DNA of 5,630 nucleotides from Candidatus Poseidonia sp. (GTDB lineage: Archaea > Thermoplasmatota > Poseidoniia > Poseidoniales > Poseidoniaceae). Where the stretch lies: the NCBI GenBank assembly GCA_013330155.1, contig DUIU01000037.1, forward strand, positions 1-5,630. Reading direction: 5' to 3'. The stretch's first letter is position 1. Each line of letters opens with the position of its first letter. The position numbers and the translations under genes were made by a program. This document shows, one piece after another, positions 1 through 3,859 of the stretch. The notes under the pieces are model-generated. The model was given only the letters and a program-made list of their open reading frames with translations. It had not been told where the DNA came from and searched no databases.

Positions 1-849
1 GCTGAATTGGTGGCTTCGCATCACGACCTTGTTCATCATCAACACCTCCTGGAGGAAGAGGCCTTTGACCGACGTCTCCCGCAATTGGCTTGGCACGGCG
101 AAGATGCTGACGTCACCGTCATGTTCTTCCATCCCCTGTTTGAGCACATGGCCAAGCATGTCAAAGTCGGACTGTGCGGCCAAGGTGCCGATGAACTGCA
201 TGCGGGCTACCCACGGTACGGGCAACTCCAACAGCATGGAAAGGAGTTGAGCCGGCGCATGGACGCCCTCCCGGAACCGCTGCGAAAGACCCTCCTTTCC
301 GGGGCGCTTAGAACAGAGGAAGGATGGTATCGCCCATCACATGACCCGAATGCCATCACCAACGACCTTGAAACCATGTTGAATTTTGAACTCGAGCACG
401 GCCAACTCAGCAATTTCCAACTCCGTTTGGTCGACCGACATTCCATGGCTCACTCGTTGGAAGTAAGGGTTCCTTTCCTCGGAAAAACTCACCGAGAAGC
501 CTCCTATGCCCTCCCCAACGATTGGAAGCGAACGGATGGACGGGAAGAGAAGGCTGCCCTTCGTCAGGCTGCCGATTTAACCCGGCTCCCAAAGGAAATC
601 GTCAGACGCCCGAAGCTCCCTGCTGGACGAGCTACCTCTCCCACCCTCTTGCAACGATTTTTGCATGAACGCCGCTCACAAACCGAAGAATTGCTTGAAC
701 ACTATCGCCCATGGTCAGCTGTCCTTCAAGGACAAGAAGAATTGGCCCTTGGACTGGCGTTGTTTGAGGCACTCCACCTCAACAAAGATGGTCATCAAAA
801 GGTAAAGAAATCAATTGATGCGCTCATCACCGAGGTGATTTCACCATGA
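1..849 (+). CDS. asnB: Asparagine synthase (glutamine-hydrolysing) family protein, C-terminal half, 5' end outside window
   Basis: This is the synthetase part of a class II glutamine amidotransferase/asparagine synthase, which amidates an aspartate-type carboxylate using ATP and ammonia from glutamine; it would act in the cytoplasm. The frame is open from base 1, so the apparent TTG at 7 is not a real start; the glutaminase domain and the SGGxDS ATP-binding loop must lie upstream. Numbered from that TTG, GQGADELHAGY (about residues 58-68) matches the family GEGADE-(x)-GGY signature, and DRHSMAHSLEVRVPFL (about 143-158) matches the DRmsMahsLEvRvPFLD motif. It is followed by the usual K-x2-LR...LPxEI..RpK tail (about 182-203). 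The distance from GADE to the C-terminus (about 220 residues) is normal, so the 3' end looks complete. The usual Asp after PFL is Gly (G159). The stop overlaps the next gene by ATGA. The family is clear; the exact substrate is not, since relatives amidate other compounds. Confidence 0.85.
   Translation, partial: AELVASHHDLVHHQHLLEEEAFDRRLPQLAWHGEDADVTVMFFHPLFEHMAKHVKVGLCGQGADELHAGYPRYGQLQQHGKELSRRMDALPEPLRKTLLSGALRTEEGWYRPSHDPNAITNDLETMLNFELEHGQLSNFQLRLVDRHSMAHSLEVRVPFLGKTHREASYALPNDWKRTDGREEKAALRQAADLTRLPKEIVRRPKLPAGRATSPTLLQRFLHERRSQTEELLEHYRPWSAVLQGQEELALGLALFEALHLNKDGHQKVKKSIDALITEVISP
832..839 (+). promoter_or_regulatory. Strong Shine-Dalgarno site for the glutamate-cysteine ligase gene
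   Basis: GAGGTGAT is an eight-base match to the complement of the 16S rRNA 3' end and ends 6 bases before the ATG at 846. It lies inside the last codons of the asparagine synthase gene. It fixes the start choice and supports coupled translation of the two genes. Confidence 0.8.
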
Positions 850-2048
850 ATTTACGACAACATAGCGAGATGCTGGAAAGCAAGCGACAAGAAATCACGG
901 CTTGGATGAAAACGAAGAGGGAGGAAGTGGCCATTCCAATCTATGGAAGCGTGGACGTGCGAGATGCAGGTTGGAAAATCGGTGTGGTTGACGCCAACCA
1001 TTTCCCCGCTGGATTCAACAATGTATCCAAGGAAAACCTTGCTGAACTGTCCCTCTTGTTCAAGGAGCATGTGAGTCGCTCCCACCCTGATTGCCGCTGG
1101 ATTCACATCTATCCTGAGAGCCACACTCGAAACCAAGGCTATGTTGAAAACATCTCGAGCATCAAGAAGATGATCGAAGAAGCAGGTTTCCTTTGCACCG
1201 TCGGCTCACCCGACCTGAACGGCCTCCATGCCATGAACGGGCTATCAGGCCCACTTGTCTTGGAAGAAGTTGAATTGAATGAAGAGGATGAGTTGACCGT
1301 TGATGGAAAACTACCGGACTTGATGCTCCTCAACAATGATTTGACGGAAGGAGAAATCCCAGGTATCCAAAACGCCAACATTACGCCTCCCCCCCACATG
1401 GGATGGTACCGCCGAAGAAAATCACAGCATTACCAGGCCTTGCGACCCTACATCAATGAAATTTCGGCCATGATTGGAATCGACCCGTGGCACCTCATGC
1501 CGGACTATTTTGTGTCGGAAAACAAATGCTTGACCGAAGAAGCATGTCGGATGAAATTGGCAGAAGAAATTGACGGCTTCCTAGACGGGCTGCGCCAAAA
1601 ATATCTCACACTGGGCATTGAGCGTGAGCCTACCGTAGTCATGAAAAACGACAGCGGCACCTACGGCCTCGGCGTGATGATGCTGACTTCAGGCAGCCAA
1701 ATCCTCAACCTCTCGAACCGCAAGGCCAACAAACTCCGCTATGCCAAAGGAGGGGCGGAGGTTGAAAATTTCTTGATTCAAGAAGGTATACCCACTGCCC
1801 TCGCCACCGAGGCAGGAGAAACCTTGGAGCCCGTTGTTTATCTTGTGGACGGAGAAGCAGCGTCATGGTTTTACCGCATCAATGGGAAAAAATCCGACAT
1901 GGACAACCTCAATTCGCCCAGCGCCCGTTTCGAGAATTATGAAGACTCTGAAAACCCCTACATCGAACAGGCTCACGGGTGGCACGCCTTGGTAGCGGAA
2001 CTCAGCATGATTGCCATGGGCGCCGAGGCGGAAGCATGGCAGGCTTGA
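846..2048 (+). CDS. gshA: Glutamate-cysteine ligase, A. ferrooxidans (type 3, ATP-grasp-like) family
   Basis: Predicted to join glutamate and cysteine through the gamma-carboxylate using ATP, the first step of glutathione or gamma-glutamylcysteine synthesis, in the cytoplasm. The 400-residue length is close to the roughly 430 residues recalled for this family. Recognisable blocks are IYGSVDVRDAGWKIGVVDAN (about 32-51) followed by HFPAGFNNV (52-60), NNDLTEGEIP (163-172), the PPPHMGWYRRRKSQHY stretch (181-196) and MKNDSGTYGLGVM (266-278), which resembles the glycine-rich nucleotide-binding segment KADAGTYGMGIM of the proteobacterial enzymes. EPVVYLVDGE (328-337) and the WFYRIN segment near 341 fit the distal ATP-grasp part. 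The ATG at 846 is preceded by a strong Shine-Dalgarno site and overlaps the stop of the asparagine synthase gene. No glutathione synthetase (gshB) is in the window, so the final thiol could be gamma-glutamylcysteine itself. Family assignment rests on remembered motifs, not on a search. Confidence 0.8.
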   Translation: MNLRQHSEMLESKRQEITAWMKTKREEVAIPIYGSVDVRDAGWKIGVVDANHFPAGFNNVSKENLAELSLLFKEHVSRSHPDCRWIHIYPESHTRNQGYVENISSIKKMIEEAGFLCTVGSPDLNGLHAMNGLSGPLVLEEVELNEEDELTVDGKLPDLMLLNNDLTEGEIPGIQNANITPPPHMGWYRRRKSQHYQALRPYINEISAMIGIDPWHLMPDYFVSENKCLTEEACRMKLAEEIDGFLDGLRQKYLTLGIEREPTVVMKNDSGTYGLGVMMLTSGSQILNLSNRKANKLRYAKGGAEVENFLIQEGIPTALATEAGETLEPVVYLVDGEAASWFYRINGKKSDMDNLNSPSARFENYEDSENPYIEQAHGWHALVAELSMIAMGAEAEAWQA

Positions 2049-2099
2049 GATGAAGGTCTGAACACAACAAAATGAAAGCCAAGGCCTCCTCGCCCAACC

Positions 2100-2777
2100 A
2101 TGAGCCAGCGCGTTTGGTTGTACGTAGGTACCATCGCCATTGGGCTATGGATCTCAGCCACCGGTGCGGGCGGAATCCTCGCTGACCAAGCCGCTGAATG
2201 GCCAGTGAACGTGTGGTGTTGGGCTGTCTTTGGGTACATTTATGCGAAGACTGAGCGAAAGGAGCGCATCGAAATGCTGACCGTGGTCGCTTTGGCCACC
2301 CCCATGGAGTTGTTTTTCTCAGAAGTGTGGTTGGTCTATGAGTATCAGCGGGATTTCATGCCGCTGTTCGTCCCTGCCGGCCATTATTTCCTGTTTGATT
2401 TGGGTCGTCGTGCCGCTTCCCAAATGAGAGAGAGCATGGCCATGCCAGCTCTGCTTCCGTTTGTGCCCCTGGTCGCTTACGGTGCATGGACCGGAGGTGA
2501 CACCTCAGGTGTCGTTATGTTGCTCCTCGTTCTTGGATTTACCAAGTGGGGGCCACAACCTCGCTTGTACGCAGCGATGGCTTGGGCTGCCCTCGCCATG
2601 GAACTTTGGGGAACTTTTCTGGGCAATTGGACTTGGGCATCGGACGTCCCATGGACCGGATTGACCGCTTGGAACCCGCCGCTTTTGGTGGGAGCATTCT
2701 ACTGTTTTGGCGATGTTTTGGTTAACTTGTGCGTTGCCAAGTTTGAAGGGGAACCTCCGCAGGAGGTTGTACCATGA
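2100..2777 (+). CDS. Polytopic membrane protein of unknown function
   Basis: A 225-residue integral membrane protein with about seven or eight hydrophobic segments: roughly 5-26, 35-49, 59-80, 87-103, 114-130, 136-148, 155-175 and 192-212. I do not recognise a named function. Conserved-looking polar residues sit within or beside membrane segments: MELFFSEVW (69-77), VPAGHYFLFDLG (91-102), MELWGTFLGNWTW (167-179) and WNPPLLVGAFYCFGD (191-205). The two halves, each running from MEL through an aromatic W/Y pair to a proline-rich turn, look like an old internal duplication. I have a vague recollection of uncharacterised bacterial proteins with LGNWTW/NPP and PPGH motifs, but this is unverified. 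ATG 2100 is the first possible start in frame, because an in-frame TGA lies at 2073-2075. No Shine-Dalgarno sequence precedes it, unlike genes 846, 2774 and 3116, so it may begin a transcript or be leaderless, although I see no convincing TATA box. The stop overlaps the ferredoxin start by ATGA, which suggests the two products work together. Confidence 0.85.
   Translation: MSQRVWLYVGTIAIGLWISATGAGGILADQAAEWPVNVWCWAVFGYIYAKTERKERIEMLTVVALATPMELFFSEVWLVYEYQRDFMPLFVPAGHYFLFDLGRRAASQMRESMAMPALLPFVPLVAYGAWTGGDTSGVVMLLLVLGFTKWGPQPRLYAAMAWAALAMELWGTFLGNWTWASDVPWTGLTAWNPPLLVGAFYCFGDVLVNLCVAKFEGEPPQEVVP
2752..2768 (+). promoter_or_regulatory. Inverted repeat enclosing the ferredoxin Shine-Dalgarno site
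   Basis: AACCTCC-GCA-GGAGGTT is a perfect 7-bp inverted repeat with a 3-base loop. Its right arm plus the last loop base contain AGGAGGT (2761-2767), an excellent Shine-Dalgarno sequence 6 bases before the ATG at 2774. In mRNA the hairpin would pair out the ribosome site. It lies in the last codons of the membrane-protein gene, so a ribosome finishing that gene would melt it. The symmetry is seen directly; the regulatory role is inference. Confidence 0.55.
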
Positions 2778-3106
2778 CCGGGGCTGACGAGCTGCGAAAG
2801 CGCCGTGAGCAAGAGGCCCTCCGCATACGAACGGCCCTCAACCGACAACGAGGTGAACAGCGTGCCAACACCAAAGGGGGGGAGGGAACGGTTGCTTTTG
2901 TTGAGGAACGAAAATGCATTGGATGTGACCAGTGCACCATCGTCTGCGATGACAATGCCATCGACCTCTACCACGTGGACGTCATCAGCCCGCTCATGTC
3001 GGTTGAAAGCAATCGTAAAGCAAAGATCATTCGCGAGGCGTGCACCGGTTGCCGGCTTTGTGTTCTCGCTTGTCCAACCGACGCCATTACGATGATTGAC
3101 CGATGA
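2774..3106 (+). CDS. Two-cluster 4Fe-4S ferredoxin-like protein
   Basis: A 110-residue predicted electron carrier with two [4Fe-4S] motifs. The first is C48-x2-C51-x2-C54-x3-C58 (CIGCDQCTIVCD) and the second is C90-x2-C93-x2-C96-x3-C100-P (CTGCRLCVLACP). The first motif has Asp where bacterial-type ferredoxins normally have Pro after the fourth Cys. About 31 residues separate the motifs, longer than in small clostridial ferredoxins. Residues 1-38 form a charged, Arg/Glu/Gln-rich, probably helical extension ending in a Gly-rich linker; there is no signal peptide or membrane segment, so the protein is cytoplasmic. The ATG overlaps the membrane-protein stop (ATGA) and has a near-perfect Shine-Dalgarno site held in an inverted repeat. 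Sitting between two membrane-protein genes, it probably passes electrons to or from a membrane partner, but the reaction is unknown. It could also be a small subunit of a larger oxidoreductase encoded elsewhere. Confidence 0.88.
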   Translation: MTGADELRKRREQEALRIRTALNRQRGEQRANTKGGEGTVAFVEERKCIGCDQCTIVCDDNAIDLYHVDVISPLMSVESNRKAKIIREACTGCRLCVLACPTDAITMIDR

Positions 3107-3110
3107 GGTG
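3105..3110 (+). promoter_or_regulatory. Shine-Dalgarno site overlapping the ferredoxin stop
   Basis: GAGGTG lies 5 bases before the ATG at 3116 and shares its first two bases with the TGA stop of the ferredoxin gene. This supports both the chosen start and co-translation of the two genes. Confidence 0.65.
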
Positions 3111-3115
3111 TTTCA

Positions 3116-3400
3116 ATGTCAAAGAAAGGAAAAGACGCAACAGCCCAACGCTTTGGAGGCGAATTTGGACCTTACCGCAAGCCTGGAACGGAGGGTGTCA
3201 CCCTTTCAACGTTCAAGACGCTGGTATGGACATCAAACATTGGTGGCCTGATTCTTGTGGTTCTGGCTCTTGAACTCCTTTTCGTCCAACAACAATTCAC
3301 TTGGGGATTCCTCTCCCTTGTCGCCGGCGTAGCCGTGGCACTTTTCCCTTCAAATTATGAAATCGTCGGCATGAACGACGAAGAAGAGGATGAGGATTGA
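3116..3400 (+). CDS. Small two-helix membrane protein, acidic C-terminus
   Basis: A 94-residue protein with no family I recognise. It has a basic, polar N-terminus containing RFGGEFGPYRKPG (12-24). Two hydrophobic helices follow (about 36-57 and 61-77), then a short tail ending in a run of Glu and Asp (88-94). The first helix carries a buried glutamate (E53) near its end. The two helices are separated by only a few residues (QQQ), so this is a hairpin with both termini on the same side, probably the cytoplasm given the basic N-terminus. The gene starts 9 bases after the ferredoxin stop with a good Shine-Dalgarno site, so it is almost certainly co-transcribed with it. A role as a membrane docking or accessory subunit for the ferredoxin is a guess from context only. 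It ends 11 bases from the convergent stop of the zinc-ribbon gene. Confidence 0.8.
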   Translation: MSKKGKDATAQRFGGEFGPYRKPGTEGVTLSTFKTLVWTSNIGGLILVVLALELLFVQQQFTWGFLSLVAGVAVALFPSNYEIVGMNDEEEDED

Positions 3401-3411
3401 TCTGGATTCGT

Positions 3412-3810
3412 TTAGAGACCACCTAAAATCAACAAGAGGCACAAAATTGCCGAAATGGCGAACGATACACTCGCACCCATCCACAGAAGGTTCCTCATGT
3501 TGATGTAACCGTAAATCCCGATTCCGAGGGCCAATATTGGGCAAAGCAGGATGGAAAGAAAACCCCAAAGAAGGACATCCCACGAATCACCCACAAGAAT
3601 GACGGAGAGCACTAAACCGCAACAAGTAGCAAGAAACGGAATCAACAGACCAATCCAGAAGTCCCTTGATTGAACCGTTTCTTCATGCTCCAGGTCGCTC
3701 CCAACGCCCCATTCGAATTCTTCATCGCAATGCGGACATTCAAACAAACCCTCAGCTGTATCTGAGAGTTCTATGTCTTCGTCACAATGAGGGCATGCGA
3801 CAACGACCAT
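3412..3810 (-). CDS. Zinc-ribbon membrane protein of unknown function
   Basis: A 132-residue protein starting MVVVACPHCDEDIEL. Two CPHC pairs (C6/C9 and C25/C28) form a compact zinc-ribbon-like knuckle. An acidic linker (about 36-50) follows, then three hydrophobic segments (about 52-73, 78-100 and 109-131). The ribbon is probably cytoplasmic; the function is unknown. Similar short CPHC-ribbon-plus-membrane proteins are, from memory, common in Marine Group II archaea. The reading frame extends upstream to an ATG at 3960, but I chose the ATG at 3810: the extra 50 residues are Arg/Leu-rich, look like out-of-frame sequence and overlap the end of the oxidoreductase gene by 101 bases, whereas the zinc ribbon begins directly after the internal Met. 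No Shine-Dalgarno sequence precedes 3810, but an AT-rich TATA-like element lies about 30 bases upstream. The gene follows the oxidoreductase on the same strand with 49 bases between them, so it could be either a downstream operon member or separately transcribed. Confidence 0.8.
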   Translation of the reverse strand: MVVVACPHCDEDIELSDTAEGLFECPHCDEEFEWGVGSDLEHEETVQSRDFWIGLLIPFLATCCGLVLSVILVGDSWDVLLWGFLSILLCPILALGIGIYGYINMRNLLWMGASVSFAISAILCLLLILGGL

Positions 3811-3831
3811 GTGGATTTCTACCAACAGCCG

Positions 3832-3840
3832 TAGAATAAA
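3832..3840 (-). promoter_or_regulatory. Possible archaeal TATA-like box for the zinc-ribbon gene
   Basis: On the minus strand TTTATTCTA begins 30 bases before the ATG at 3810. In archaea a TATA box is centred about 26 bases upstream of transcription, so this spacing would give a leaderless or nearly leaderless mRNA, in keeping with the lack of a Shine-Dalgarno site. It is a short AT-rich match and may be chance. Confidence 0.3.
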
Positions 3841-3859
3841 GTTTGAGCCGTAAGTCGAC

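Noticed and set aside
7..9. TTG as the start of the asparagine synthase gene
   Set aside because: The frame is open to base 1 and the ATP-binding and glutaminase regions of the family are missing, so this is an internal codon.
1389..1395. Runs of seven C (1389-1395) and seven G (2876-2882) as slippage or phase-variation sites
   Set aside because: Both encode in-frame ordinary residues in intact genes, and the runs are short; nothing indicates variation.
852..1399. Minus-strand reading frames opposite gshA
   Set aside because: They are antisense shadows of a gene with clear family motifs and have no ribosome sites or domains of their own.
2072..2185. A 37-residue reading frame starting at ATG 2072
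   Set aside because: It mostly overlaps the membrane-protein gene in another frame, has no Shine-Dalgarno site and reads as Arg/His-rich shadow sequence.
3401..3411. A terminator in the convergent gap
   Set aside because: The gap is 11 bases with no T-run or stem-loop, so any termination signal must lie in coding sequence and cannot be identified.
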